Part shown: piece by piece, positions 11,269 to 22,390 of the stretch
Layout: each line of letters begins with the position of its first letter
Position numbering within the stretch: the stretch's first letter is position 1
Source: Saururus chinensis
Lineage: Eukaryota > Streptophyta > Magnoliopsida > Piperales > Saururaceae
DNA length: 64,000 nucleotides
Direction: 5' to 3'
NCBI GenBank assembly: GCA_035235625.1
Contig: CP141141.1
Location: forward strand, 20,643,968 to 20,707,967
Program-made: the position numbers and the translations under genes
The notes under the pieces: generated by a model
What the model saw: only the letters and a program-made list of their open reading frames with translations
Told to the model about the DNA's origin: nothing
The model's database searches: none

Positions 11269-11970
11269 ATGTCTAACTTTGCAGGAAAAACAATGAAAAA
11301 GGAGAATCTACCGAATAAGCTTTATGAAGGGGACCCCCAATGCAAGTCAAGTTATTATTATATTGGTAAATTAAAAGACCACTTTGACAGGCACAAAGTG
11401 CAGAAGAAGTTGTTTGATAGGACATGTTTTGGTAAGTTTATGGAATGTGAGGTTACGCAAAACATGTCCCCTGCCCAAGCCTTCCACCATCTCCTTAAGA
11501 GGCATAAGGGGGATAACCTATTTCAAGTGAATGAGAGGACGAGCATAAAGCTTTCCCCAAAGGAATTTTGTCTGGTTAGTGGCCTGAAATTTGCTGACTC
11601 TACCCCTCCTCTCCCATCAGTGCCGAAATTCTTGAAGAAAGGCAACCTCTTACTGCGAATATTTGGGAGGTTGAAGTTATTAAGAAGGAAGGAGGAGTTG
11701 TTCCAAAATATTATAGTATGTGAAAATGACAAGGATGCCGTAAAGTTGGCGGTAGTTCTTGTATTAGAAAGTTTATTGGTGGGTAGAGGGTGGAACAATA
11801 AGGTGGATAGGAGATACTTGCAACTTGTAGATGACCTGGATGGTTTTGATGAGTATCCTTGGGGAAACCTTTGCTACTAGGACACATTGCGGGGTTTAGA
11901 GCAAGCTGCGAGGTCTATGGGCAATGTAAATTACAATGTCTATGGTTTTGTGCATGTTATAACGATAAGT
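11269..11970 (+). CDS. DUF1985 exon of the Ulp1-type gene
   Basis: 203 codons run from ATG 11269 to TAG 11878-11880. Conserved frame continues past the stop ('DTLRGLEQAARSMG', then 'YNVYGFVHVI') to about 11970, so the stop is a nonsense change inside one exon. Chosen start: the ATG lies 6 bp after the acceptor at 11263 and matches the ATG context at the right terminal repeat. Members of this family pair DUF1985 with a C-terminal Ulp1 domain in plant transposon proteins. Its biochemical function is not known to me. Confidence 0.72.
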
Positions 11971-12481
11971 TTTACTTATTTAATTAATTTTTTAAAACAT
12001 TTTAGTAATTAACTGATGGAGAGTTATGTTTTAGGTGTGGGCAATGGAGAGGATTCCGTTGTTGGGGGATTGTTGTGCAAGCAAAATGAGGAGTATTTTT
12101 CCTCTTATATGTAGTTGGGCATCTTACAAGAAGCCCAAATTCGATTATCTTGAGGAGGTGGTTTTTACTCGGAAGGTATATACTAACTTTTCATTCGTTC
12201 GTTTAGAATGACTTATGCTATACACATACATGGTACATTTACCTTGCCATATGTATTGATATGTAGGTAAAGTTTTTAAAGGCTATAACTGTACATGCGG
12301 AGGACAAAGAGTCAAAGGCACTTATTCATGAAGCTGCAAGTTTGAAGTCCTTCTTGACAAATGAGAGAGTAGCATTTACATCATTTGTCAGTCTTCAAAG
12401 AGCTTCTGATGGTGAGGATGTTGATATCAAGTCTACCTCTGATGATGACTCTACGCGGGAACGGAAATCCCAAGAGGTGGC

Positions 12482-13916
12482 TGATAAGTATGAAATATAT
12501 ATCTATTTTATATGCCTTTTTACCTTATTTGCTAGTATAAATTAGGTTAATTTAAAGTTAGTTATGGTTTATTTAGATTAAGATAGATATTAGTATTTTA
12601 GTTTAGTTATTAATAATTTTGTAGTTATTAGTAGTTTAGATATGTATTTGAATCAAGTTGGAATTTTAGTAATATTCTACATGTCTAAAATGAGATATTT
12701 TATGCTTTGTAGGTAATATGCGCTTATCGAACTCTTGGACAATACTCGGAATAAATGAAAATAGTCTTGACATATTTTAAAGTGATTTGGACAACTTTTC
12801 GGAATTATAAACAAGTTGGAAATTAATATGGACATGAAAGAAAGGGCTTAATGAACAGAAAATGGACTGTCCAGAAAAACTGTCCAAATTGCAGAAACAG
12901 TGTAGACGTTCGAACGGCCCTGCAGGGAGTTAGAACGGGATAACGTGATTTTGATGCAAAATGCAGTTCAAGCGTTCGAACGGGCATGCAGGGCGATCGA
13001 TCGGCATAACGCGCAGATTCCTTATTTCACCCAATTTTGAGTCCTTTTCATATACAACTCTTTTCTTACGGATCTAATGCCTATATAAAGACTTATTTGA
13101 CACGAAATTAAGAGAGAACAAGTAGATTTTCTGAAGAAAAGAAGGAAGAAGAAGATGGAGAAGAAGCCAAAGCTTTCAATGGAGATTCAATTACTTTCTT
13201 CTACCATGGAAGGCTAAACTATTATTTTACTTAGGAGTTGATGAACCTATAGATAAGTTTCAATTTCTTTTCTTTTTAATTTAGATCTCAGTTGTGAATT
13301 ATGACAATTGTATGATAAGGATTTCCTTTTTAATGGAAGAGCTTTTTAATATTTATTCAAATCTATGTTGATTTATTGTCTTGTAGATGATAGATTGATG
13401 TGGTTTTGATATTTCCATCAATTCTAATTTCTGTGATTTAGATGAGATGGTCATACAATAGTTTTAATGTTCAGATAATTAAGGACTTGGATTAGTTATA
13501 CTAAGATTAGATGGGTCATGCCTATAGTTATTTAGTATAGATGATTCGTGCTATTGTCGAAGATAGTTCATGCCATGGAAATTAATTAATGATTTTTTCT
13601 AAAGTAATTCTAGCTTGTAGCTGAGAATACTTGTTCATATTCACACTAGATTTAGATTAAAAGTTAAGGAATTGTTATGGTTCTATAGTGGATTCGATTT
13701 CCTAAGTAAAATCTATCATATTAATCTCTTGTTTTTAAACTAGTTATTTTCTTTTCCTTTACTTAATTTAAGTTTAAGTTGTTTTAGTTTTCAATCAGCA
13801 AATTCTTCTTTATATTTAGTAATTATTCATCCGTCCCTGAGGTTCGACAACCCTTAAATACTCATCCTAGTACAATTACCTTGTACACTTGCAAAGGGTT
13901 TAATTATAAACGATCA
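12482..13916 (+). mobile_element. Solo LTR, TGATAAG family, copy A
   Basis: 1,435 bp with TGATAAGTATG at the start and AACGATCA at the end, flanked by perfect 5-bp repeats GTGGC (12477-12481 and 13917-13921). No primer-binding site or coding region is present, so it looks like a solo LTR left by LTR-LTR recombination. It interrupts an exon of the Ulp1-type gene: the reading frame resumes cleanly at 13922 once the insert and one duplication are set aside. Close relatives sit at 32840-34274, 58105-59536 and, inverted and interrupted, 41562-55579. A purine-rich 'gaaggaagaagaag' block lies about 660 bp in. Confidence 0.9.
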
Positions 13917-14363
13917 GTGGCTCAATCTTTAGATGAAGATGTAGATGCGAATTTTATATTGAAATGCAGAGTGGCTGGGGAGACTTCTAATTGGAATGAG
14001 GTTAGAAAGGAGAAACATAGGGTGGGGGATGAGGGTTTGCATGCCACATTATAAGATATATTGTCTTCCTTAAGAAGGATTGAAAATAAAGTAGATAAAT
14101 TGGAGTCAGAGGTTATGACCAAGGCATCTAAGGAAAAGGTAAAAAGACTATGAGGTTTATGTTTTCATTACAAATTTGTCAATTTTAATATTTGAATTAA
14201 AATGAGCTGGAATGATGTATTTGTAGGTTCCTGTTGTTGAAGAAAAAGTTTCTAGTCAAATAGATTGCGATTTGCCGCATGTTGATGAAGTAAGTACAGT
14301 GTAAAACTGTAATACTGTAAAATTGTAAAATAGTTCTAATTTTTCTTTGCTATTTTTATGTAG

Positions 14364-14927
14364 AATGTGGTTAAAAAGATAGATGGAGAGGCGGAAAAGG
14401 TGGTGGATGTGGAGGATGAGGCAGAGGCTGAGGAGGAGGGGGAGGATGATGAAGAAGAGGCGGAGGCAGAGGAGGAGGATGAAGAGGAGGATGAGGATGA
14501 GAAGGATGAGGAGGATGAGGATGAGGAGGAGGCTGATGATAAAGAGGAGGATAAGGAGGAGGATGAAGATAAGGAGGAAGAGAAGGAGGAGGAAGCCAAA
14601 CATGAGGGTATGGAGGTGGATAAGGAGGAAGAAGATCAGGAGGATAAGGAGGAGATGGAGGAGAAGGGCCAGGATACAAAGGAGGAGGAGAAGGGTAAGG
14701 ATGCAAAGGAGGATGAGGAGGAGGAGAAGGGGGAGGAGGCAAATGAGGATGAGGAGGAGGGTGAGAAGGAGAAGGGGGAGGAGGCAAAGGAGGTTGGGAA
14801 GGAGGAGAATAGGGAGGATGTAAAGGAGGGTGAGGAAGAGCCTGTTAAGGAAAATGAGAAGGGGAAGGGAGAGGATGTAAAGGAGGAGGAGGAGGAGGGT
14901 GTCGTGGGGACTATTGTTGCCATTGAG
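14364..14927 (+). CDS. Acidic low-complexity exon (Glu/Asp/Lys-rich)
   Basis: About 188 codons are almost entirely GAG/GAT/AAG. They lie between the acceptor TAG at 14361-14363 and the donor GAG|GTA at 14927, and stay open throughout. Purine strand bias (GGA/GAG repeats) makes all frames of both strands look open, producing Leu-, Ser-, Pro- and Arg-rich shadow frames. It links the DUF1985 and Ulp1 halves and would be a disordered, highly acidic spacer. Expansion by replication slippage is likely. Confidence 0.7.
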
Positions 14928-14972
14928 GTACAGATAATTATTGTTAATTGAAGGTAGTTGCATATAACAAGA

Positions 14973-16838
14973 TGTAACGACCCATTTTTCGATTACGCTT
15001 AACCCAGGAGGGTTAAGGGTAATTTGGTAATTTAAGATTAATGTTAAGGGGTTTCATTAGATGAAATACCCGTAGCTAGGTAGAGCTTGGCATAATGAGC
15101 ATAACGATTCAAAGAATGTACGAAACGGAGGTCGGGACCGGAAGTGACGACCTCGGGAAACGTAGACATTAGGCGGGACCCACATAGAAATAGTGTGATT
15201 TTATTACTTAAGTGTGTTTTTATCGAAGGGCTCGTCGATACGAGTCCAACGGTACCTAGAACGCGCGAATCCGAATTCGGGGTATGAAGATACGCGCGTT
15301 TGAAGGCTTAAGAATAAAATAAATAAAAAGAAATGGGTGAGCCGGCGCGGCGCGACCCGCGGTCGCCGCGGTTTCACGCGGTCGCGACCCGCGTAATGTA
15401 CGGGCGCAAGCCACGCGCGTTTCGGCGGGCGCCGCCGCCCGAAACCAGCGGCGCAACCGCGGTTTCGGCGCGGCTCGGGGGTTATAAATACCCCCATTTC
15501 TCCTCTTTTCGAACCAGTTCTTCTCCTCCCTTGTTTCTGATCGTTCTGAAGCCGATTAAGGCCGTTCAAGACCCATTTCCTACTAAATCGAGCGTGTTCT
15601 ATGCGATAGAGTGGTCATTTCTTCGATTCGGAGACTGTATAAGGACGAAATGCCTCAAGACAAGGAGAGGTTCTGCCCGAGCACCGACAAACTTCTTTCT
15701 CCCCGTTCTTAAGCATCCTAACTCCGATTTAGTCCATCCAAGATGCGTTCTTGACTAAATCGAGTATGTTCTACACGATGGAGAGGTCCGTTCTTTAATT
15801 CGGCAACCGTATAAGGAGGAAACATCCCAAGACAAGGAGAGGCTCCGCCCGTTATCCTCGAGCACCGAACAAGAAATATGGGCCCGGAGCAAGACGGGGT
15901 TCTGTCCAAAGTGGTCAGGTTACATCAAGAGAAGTAATCCAGAGTATGGGAGGTTCTGTCCGCTGCTCACGGCATAGAAAACGAGAAGAGTCTTCGGCAA
16001 GGAAAACGTTATACATAGTCTTTCGACGCAAGACGAAGAACGTATGGAGGCTAGAGGAAGCTCTGTCTATATCTTCGGATCTGAAGGGGAGGATGCTCAT
16101 ACGAGCAACTCCGAATACCGCTACCTTACGAGTCATGAGGGCAGTAAGCTTTTCTGACCTCCCGTTTTAATTATGCCATGATGTGTGCTATGCCATGATG
16201 TGAGCTTGTATGCTATGATGTACGCTTATATGTTATGAAGTGTGATGTCTTGCTCTAGGGTAGAGCAAGACGTGTGATGTGTGTGTCCGGTCTCGACTCA
16301 GTGATAGAGCGAGTCGGTTGTTGTGCTCAGTCTCAATTCAGTAATGGAGCGAGATATGCGTATGTGATTTTGATCCCGCTCTGTGGTAGAGCGAGGTGTA
16401 CGATTTCGTTAACTTCCGCTTGACTCCGATATATGACGAGTTTTTGTATACTTCCGATTAAATATTCGGAGATACGTATGTATATGATTTTGTGATGCTT
16501 GTTGTGTGTAGTAGCCATTAGGCAGAACTACGTTCGGATCCGATCGTATTGGAATAATATCCGATACGTACGTAGGCAACCAACGGCAATGCAACGTTGG
16601 CCCGATCCAAATCATTATAAATAATATGTTTTATTCTGTTTTACACGCGACGAACTATGAAGCTTCGTTGTGTGTAAATGGTCGTTACAACCTAAGTCTA
16701 CGTACGAGGAAGCCTTAAGCTCCGTAGTGCGTAGGCGAACGTTGTACCTCTCGCATTCAGACGATGATTCCTGGCTTAAGGAAAATTTCAAATTCCTATC
16801 AGTGATTTTGTGGGCCCGGCTCGGGTCGGGTCGTTACA
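14973..16838 (+). mobile_element. Solo LTR, Tekay/Del-like, 1.87 kb
   Basis: It starts TGTAACGACCC and ends GGGTCGTTACA, with perfect 5-bp target repeats CAAGA on both sides (14968-14972 and 16839-16843). A TATA box (TATAAATA) is at 15483-15490, preceded by an extremely GC-rich, CpG-rich stretch (15335-15475). A roughly 171-bp direct duplication runs 15552-15722 and 15723-15890. The element lies within the intron between exons ending 14927 and starting 16874. The Tekay/Del assignment rests on LTR end sequence and layout only. Confidence 0.88.
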
Positions 16839-17720
16839 CAAGAAGTAATATGTTTTCTTATCTTCTTATGTAGGACGAAGAAGATGACAATAAGCCTTTG
16901 AGTCAGCATAAATTGGAAATGGCACCAGCGGTAAGGGTGAGGGCTAAGAGTAAATATCGAAAACCCCCCTACATAGACCCACAAAAAAAGGGCAAAAAAA
17001 GAAAGGTCACTGAGAAGGATTTGGATATGTGGCCTGAACCCCTAAAGGTTGATACCTCTACCATGAAGAAGGTGAAGAGCAATAAATTGCTAATGCTAAG
17101 CGAGGCTGCCCGATTGGATTTTACTAACCCAGTTTCATTTGGGGCAACAGAGGAGGACAAGTTAAATAAGTTTTTAGAGAAGGGTGCTAAGAAGTGAGTT
17201 CATTTGTTATTATTCCAAACGGAAATATTTTATTTTTAATACTATTTACTTAGCATTGTATTTGATTTGAGTGTTGGTATTTGTAATAATCAGATATGCA
17301 GAAATTGGGGGCATTCTTATAACCCCAGCATTATTGAAGGGTTTTACAAACCCTCGGAGATGGCTAGGAGATGAAGTATGTGTATTGATTTATGTTGTTT
17401 TAATAAACGTTTGTAAAGGCTAAGGAATGAATATGTATTAATCTATTGTGTTCTTGTTTCTATATAGCACATTGATGCTTATGTGACACTCATGCGCAAC
17501 AATGGGCCTCGATGGGTGAGGGACCAAGCATTCCACTCAGTTCATTTCTTGGTAAGCCATCATATTTTTTAATTCACTGAACTCTGAACTGTGAAATGTA
17601 TAACTATCAATAGGATATTGGATAACTGTCAATAGGATAGTGGATAACTGCCAATCGGATAGTGGATAGTGGATAACTGCTAATGGGTGAGGATGAAAGT
17701 TAATTTACTATGTGTTTGCA

Positions 17721-18272
17721 GAGATTGCTTGTGCGTGACTGCAAGGATGCACTAGATAAGTGGATGGTATTCAAAGATGCACATGGCACGCTGCCAGAGT
17801 TAGAGGAATGGGCCAACATGTGGACATCAGTCCCAGACTCTTTGAAGAGCTTGTTGTGTGTGAAAGGAAAACTATTTTCTAAATTTGCACATCATTACTT
17901 CCCACTCAATGTCAACAACAATCATTGGATTTTGGTGGTGCTTCGTATATGGCAAGGTGATATTCAGATTTTTGACCCTCTTTACTCAGGACAAGATTTG
18001 GAAAAGTATGACACGGAGGTGGGCAAGCTAAAGGTCCTTATACCTCTAATCCTCTATAAGTTTGGATGGTTAGAGTGCGCCAAATGGTGGACAATGGATA
18101 TTGTGGAGGTAGTAGGTCACCCCAAACAGGTTAACTGTGATGACTGTGGGGTTCTTGTATGTTTATACATGCGGTATTTGTCACACTGATATGCTTTTGA
18201 CTTCATTGGTGAGGATGTGCCCCGGCTAAGGAAGTTACTTGCGTACCAGTTATGGACAAAAAAAGGGTTACG
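17721..18272 (+). CDS. Ulp1 (C48) cysteine protease domain exon
   Basis: The open frame covers 17710-18189, with exon start after the GCAG acceptor at 17720. Catalytic features in order are the His in 'NNNHWILVVL', the Asp in 'IFDPL', and the oxyanion Gln plus nucleophile Cys in 'QVNCDDCGVLVCLYM'. These fit the His-Asp-Cys triad of SUMO/NEDD8-type proteases. A TGA at about 18187 cuts the frame, but 'YAFDFIGEDVPRLRKLL' follows in frame, so the ancestral protein was longer. The triad itself is intact. A tandem 'ggatagtggataactgc' repeat sits in the preceding intron (17600-17690). Confidence 0.82.
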
Positions 18273-18420
18273 GTATGAACTTAGTGTGGCATGAATTATT
18301 TTCATCTCTTAACATTTAATTGAGGGCTTTACTAATGCAGCTGATGAACCCTTTTTCAGAGTATGACAATGGCCTTCCGGAGACATACAAGCAAGAATAG
18401 CCTCTACCAAATGTTGAAGC

Positions 18421-19587
18421 ACAAACCCTGCTAAGATATTGTTCTTTTATGGTGTATTTAAATTATTTGCTACACATTCAGTTATTGTTCTTTGATGGTG
18501 TATTTAAATTATTTGCTACACATTCAGTTATTATTCTTTGATGGTGTATTCAAAATAGATATTGTTGTCACCATATGGTTAGTTTATGGTGTATTATAAA
18601 TACGAACAACACAACACATTCAGTTATTATGACAACATGGTGTGTTCGGGTGGATATTGTCTTAAACATACGAACATTTGGCATTAAGTTCAACTGGATT
18701 AGCGATTCGAACTGGAATGCTTTTCACTGTCAACTGTGAACTGGAAAACGCGCATCTGTGAACTGGAATACTGTCCGCTGTGAACGGGAACACTATCCAC
18801 TGTGAACTGGAAAACTGACATCTTCGAATTGTAATACTTTCAGCTGTGAACTGGAAAACTTTCAAGTACACAGTACACATGGAACACCTGGAAAGCCAAT
18901 TTGGGCTTTGTACACCTTTATTCGAACATAATGTAGACGTAATATAACCCGCTGTAGTTTTTTCACTTATACATGTCATATGATGAAGAAGAGGGTAAGT
19001 GCTGTCAAAAATACCATATATATATTTGCGAGTTCCCATATGAGCGTCTCCATCATATGACAGCCCGATAGGAAAACACAACATCGTTTGCTTAGTCCAG
19101 GAAAATGACTACATCCTCAGGTGGTTTTATCACCAGAAAGGCTTCCTACATGGGTTGGTTGATCTTTCGACTTACTTTTGTTTGGGCATTTGTTTCCTTC
19201 TTCACGACTTTTCTTTGGCACATCTGAACGGATAGCTCCGTATAGTCATTCCGTGCAGAAGAATCATTCATGTGATTTGGGATAATGAGAACTGTGTTAC
19301 TAGATGAAAAATGGTATTTTGGTTTGGTTATATATATGGGTCATTACGTATTTTATGATAAAAAGATTTCTGGCCATCTGGAAAACTGACAACGGGAAAC
19401 TGAAAAGTTGGAAGACTGGATAACTACGATACTGGAAAAGTAGACAACTGGATTGCTGATATGATACGAGAAGAGCATGGAAAGGGATACACAAAGTTTG
19501 TTGTGTGTTTAGGATGTACATTGGGATGCAAGTTGTAGGAAATATAATTGCGACAATGCAGAATCAAAACTAATTGAAGTCCCATGC
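18421..19587. other. Intergenic region of the MULE with 46-bp and GAACTGG repeats
   Basis: No coding domain is seen. A 46-bp unit is repeated about 2.5 times at 18441-18560 ('ttgatggtgtatttaaatt'). A looser array of 'ctgtgaactggaaaac' units occupies 18680-18870, and similar ones occur at 19380-19460. The last part probably contains the transposase upstream region. Confidence 0.6.
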
Positions 19588-21204
19588 ATGGTGACTTATG
19601 TTGCTCTCTTGGATATGTTGTACGAAGTGTGTCAATGGTCAAAGAAAGATTACTTATTAAAGTTAAGTTTCATATATCCTATTGCAGTGCCTATTGACCT
19701 TCCACCTTCTCAAATAAATGACAATGGAACTCTATATTGCTTCCTTCGAGAGAATAAACTGAGGTCGAATGGAATACCATTGATGATAACTAAAGTCCGC
19801 AAAGAGAATATTACTGAAGGGAATATTAGTGTCAAAGTGCCGAAATTGCACGAGGAGATGATAAGCAAAAGTGCAAAGTGGGAGGTGAATATAGGAAGAA
19901 GTGGAGCCATGTGGGAGGAGAAGGGCACATTTTTTAGTGTACCATACAACACAACTGTCAATCTCAATTATGATGAAGATAAACTTCAAGTTGATGAGCT
20001 ATTTCATTTGGAGGAGGAGAGTAGGATGAAGAAAACTCAAACATCCCGAATTGATATCGATTCAAGCATTAATGAATATGTCCCAAACACGAATATAGAT
20101 GACTTTCAATTTGGGCAGGATCCTTATTATGTTTCACCATCAGCATATGAAGATGATCCTATAGGCAAGAAGAATAATGGTGCAGAAGACCATGATATGA
20201 GTGCTCTAACACCCGAAGATCAGCCTTGTAATGATCAAAGGTACAGTCAATATTGTGAATTGAGATTTGTAAGTTTGTATTAAGTATGTATATGTATGAG
20301 ACTATTAATACAAAATATATTGTGTAGATCAAATGGAAGCAACTGTAGTCAGCAACCGCCTGTTGACGAAGATGTGGAAAACATAGACAGTCCAAAAATA
20401 TCAGTTCCAGTTCCAGTTGAAAGAAGGTAAGTTTGTTTTTTATTTTGGAAGTTTATAAGTTTCGTAGTTTTACAGTGTGGCAGGTTTTCAGCTTGGCAAT
20501 TTTTTAGTTTGGAAGTTTTTCTTTTGGCAGTGTTTCAATGTGTGGCGGTTATTCTTTTTGGCATGGTTTACTTTTGGTAGTTTCTAGTTGAATAATTTAC
20601 ATTTTTAATTTTCAGGAAGAATAAGAGATTGATACTTGTTGAAGAACCCCCAAGTTTGGTGTACAAAATGGACATTAGTGGGGAGGATCCCTATGTAAAT
20701 AATGACTTTGGTGATCAATTAGGGAAGGCCTTCTATGATCGCGAATCGATAGAAATTGGTCAACAATTCAAGGACAAAGCCATGCTTCAACTTCACCTTC
20801 ACAACATGGCCATGTACACCAAGTTTCAGTTTAAGGTTATATATTCAAATAAATCAAGGTAAAGAATCAGATGTGTAGTTGAGAACTGCCCATGAAGACT
20901 ACATGCCTCAAGAATTAGTGGATGTTTCATGTTCAAAGTGAAGGAAATGAATTTAGTACATACATGTTCGAAGGCATTACTTGGTGAAGATCATTGTCAA
21001 GCAAAAAGTGGGATTATCGCTGATGCTATATACAGTCGTATGGAGGGACGTGGGTCTTACACACCAGACGATATAAAAAAAGATATTAATGTCAAGTATG
21101 GAGTTTCCATAAGTTATCGTAAGGCTTGGAAGGCTAAAGAGGTGGCTGTGGAGAAGTTGAGGGGAACTTTTGAGGAGTCTTATGCGCACCTTCCAGCTAT
21201 ATGA
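19588..21204 (+). pseudogene. MuDR-type transposase (MURA), N-terminal part only
   Basis: The first exon starts MVTYVALLDMLYEV and reads as the N-terminal PB1-like domain common in plant MULE transposases ('YPIAVPIDLPP'). Spacer exons lie near 20330-20427 and 20615-20862. The MuDR DNA-binding domain follows: 'FKDKAMLQLHLHNMAMYT...KFQFKV', then Cys..Cys and 'LVHTCS'. Two nonsense codons (TAA at about 20862, TGA at about 20895) fall in this domain while conserved sequence continues to 'FEESYAHLPA' at about 21195. The catalytic DDE/MULE domain and C-terminal zinc knuckle that should follow are absent; an inverted repeat begins exactly there. Confidence 0.85.
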
Positions 21205-21604
21205 AGAGGATGACGACGCCCTTCCGGAGATAGAGATGCAGTCTAACTTTGGAGCTCCAAGAAGCCTAGACATGAGCTGAGCTCAGCTATCATGCGATCA
21301 ACTGGGGGATCACAATAGGCGGGCCACGTCTCAACTGTGGATCTTCCTCACGGACGACAGCGAGAATGGCCTATGCCAATTCCTGTCAGTGCAGCATAAT
21401 TTTATGCTGCACTGAGAGAAATTGTCATAGACCAATCGGCTGTCGTCCGTGAGGAAGATCCTCAGTTGAGACGTGCCCCACCTATTGTGATGCCCCCGTA
21501 GATCGCATGATAGCATAGCTCAGCTCATGTCTCTGCTTCCTGGAGCTCCAAAGTTAGACTGCATCTCTATCTTCAGAAGGGCATCGTCATCCTCTTCATA
21601 TAGC
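21195..21604. repeat. Near-perfect hairpin (two roughly 205-bp arms, 2-nt loop)
   Basis: Arms 21195-21399 and 21402-21604 are inverted copies at roughly 90% identity; the centre reads gcagcataa-tt-ttatgctgc. The left arm starts at the last codons of the transposase fragment, in place of the catalytic domain. The right arm joins, on the minus strand, an ATG exon belonging to the right terminal repeat. RNA across it from either side would fold into a long duplex. Confidence 0.92.
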
Positions 21605-22390
21605 TTCTTCAGCTGTTTCCCCTTTTCGATTGATTTTCTTTTCTGCAGCCTTTGACATTTCCTATACAAACATGTTAAATTAAAAATCAATCAGAAGGGA
21701 ATATACATATATTGTATAATCATATGATAAATATAATGCCTAAAAAATTCAATTATTGCTCACTAATGAAGCTCTTTCTTATCTAGTTTTCTAGTTTTAT
21801 GATTTTCCAGTGCTATCGTTTTCTAGGTTTATAGTTTTCCAGTTTTATATGTTTCCAGTTATTCAGTTTCATACTTTTCCACCTATTTTACGGCAAATGA
21901 CCAGTAAAATTCCTGTCAATTTCCAATTTTTCGGTTTATAGTTTTCCAGTTTTGTAGTTATTCAGTTCACAGTTTCATATTAATATTTATCATACGTACT
22001 AATCACAACAAGCAATTTATAAAAATGCTTTATTTGCAACAAAATCTACCTTTTCAGTTATCCAGTTTTATGATTTTCCAGTGTTATAGATGTCCAGGTT
22101 TTATAGTGTTCCAGTTTGGTAGTTATTCAGTTCACAGTTGCATATTAATATTTATCATACATACTACTCACAAAAAACAATTTGTAAAATGCTTTATTCT
22201 CAACAAAAGACTACATTTTTGTTATTATGTGACAGTCACAATAATATGAGAACTACAGGCACAAACCAAATAGAAGAAAACATGAAAATTGTTCAATAGT
22301 CATTTCAATAATCATGTATGGGACATGGAGGCAACATCCAATGACTCTCAACAGAAAATATATCAATTTTGTTTACATTAAAAACATACC
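21605..22390 (-). other. Start of a second, minus-strand gene driven from the right terminal repeat
   Basis: On the minus strand a 5'-UTR exon ends CTGAAG|GTATG at 22390. An intron runs to the acceptor TATAG (22389-21662), and ATG follows at 21658, opening 'MSKAAEKKINRKG'. The layout and first residues parallel the left side (MSK...). Soon after, a frame shift or stop occurs as it enters the hairpin arm; another frame continues 'KKLYEEDDDALLKIEM'. The intron is filled with 'ccagttttatagttttcc' repeats, inverted relative to the left intron. It is a truncated gene start; the product is unknown. Confidence 0.55.

Larger units (their letters stand above)
11269..18420 (+). pseudogene. DUF1985-acidic linker-Ulp1 (C48) protease gene of the MULE
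   Basis: Exons inferred from frame and GT/AG edges: 11269 to about 11970, 12036-12175, 12268-12481 continued at 13922 to about 14140, 14226-14289, 14364-14927, 16874-17194, 17294-17377, 17468-17551 and 17721 to about 18272. The N-terminus is a DUF1985-type domain ('LSPKEFCLVSGLKF', later 'VWAMERIPLLG'). The middle has a coiled-coil stretch ('LRRIENKVDKLESEV'), an acidic Glu/Asp/Lys-rich exon and a basic NLS-like 'KKGKKRKV'. The C-terminus is a C48 SUMO-protease-like domain. Such proteins are thought to cleave ubiquitin-like conjugates; the role in a MULE is unknown. Stops at 11878 (TAG), about 14052 (TAA) and about 18187 (TGA) are in frame with conserved continuation, so this copy is dead. 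Confidence 0.82.

Noticed and set aside
14256-14963. Long minus-strand open frames rich in Leu, Ser or Pro, one looking like a multi-pass membrane protein
   Set aside because: They are antisense shadows of the purine-rich acidic exon on the plus strand; every frame of such a repeat stays open.
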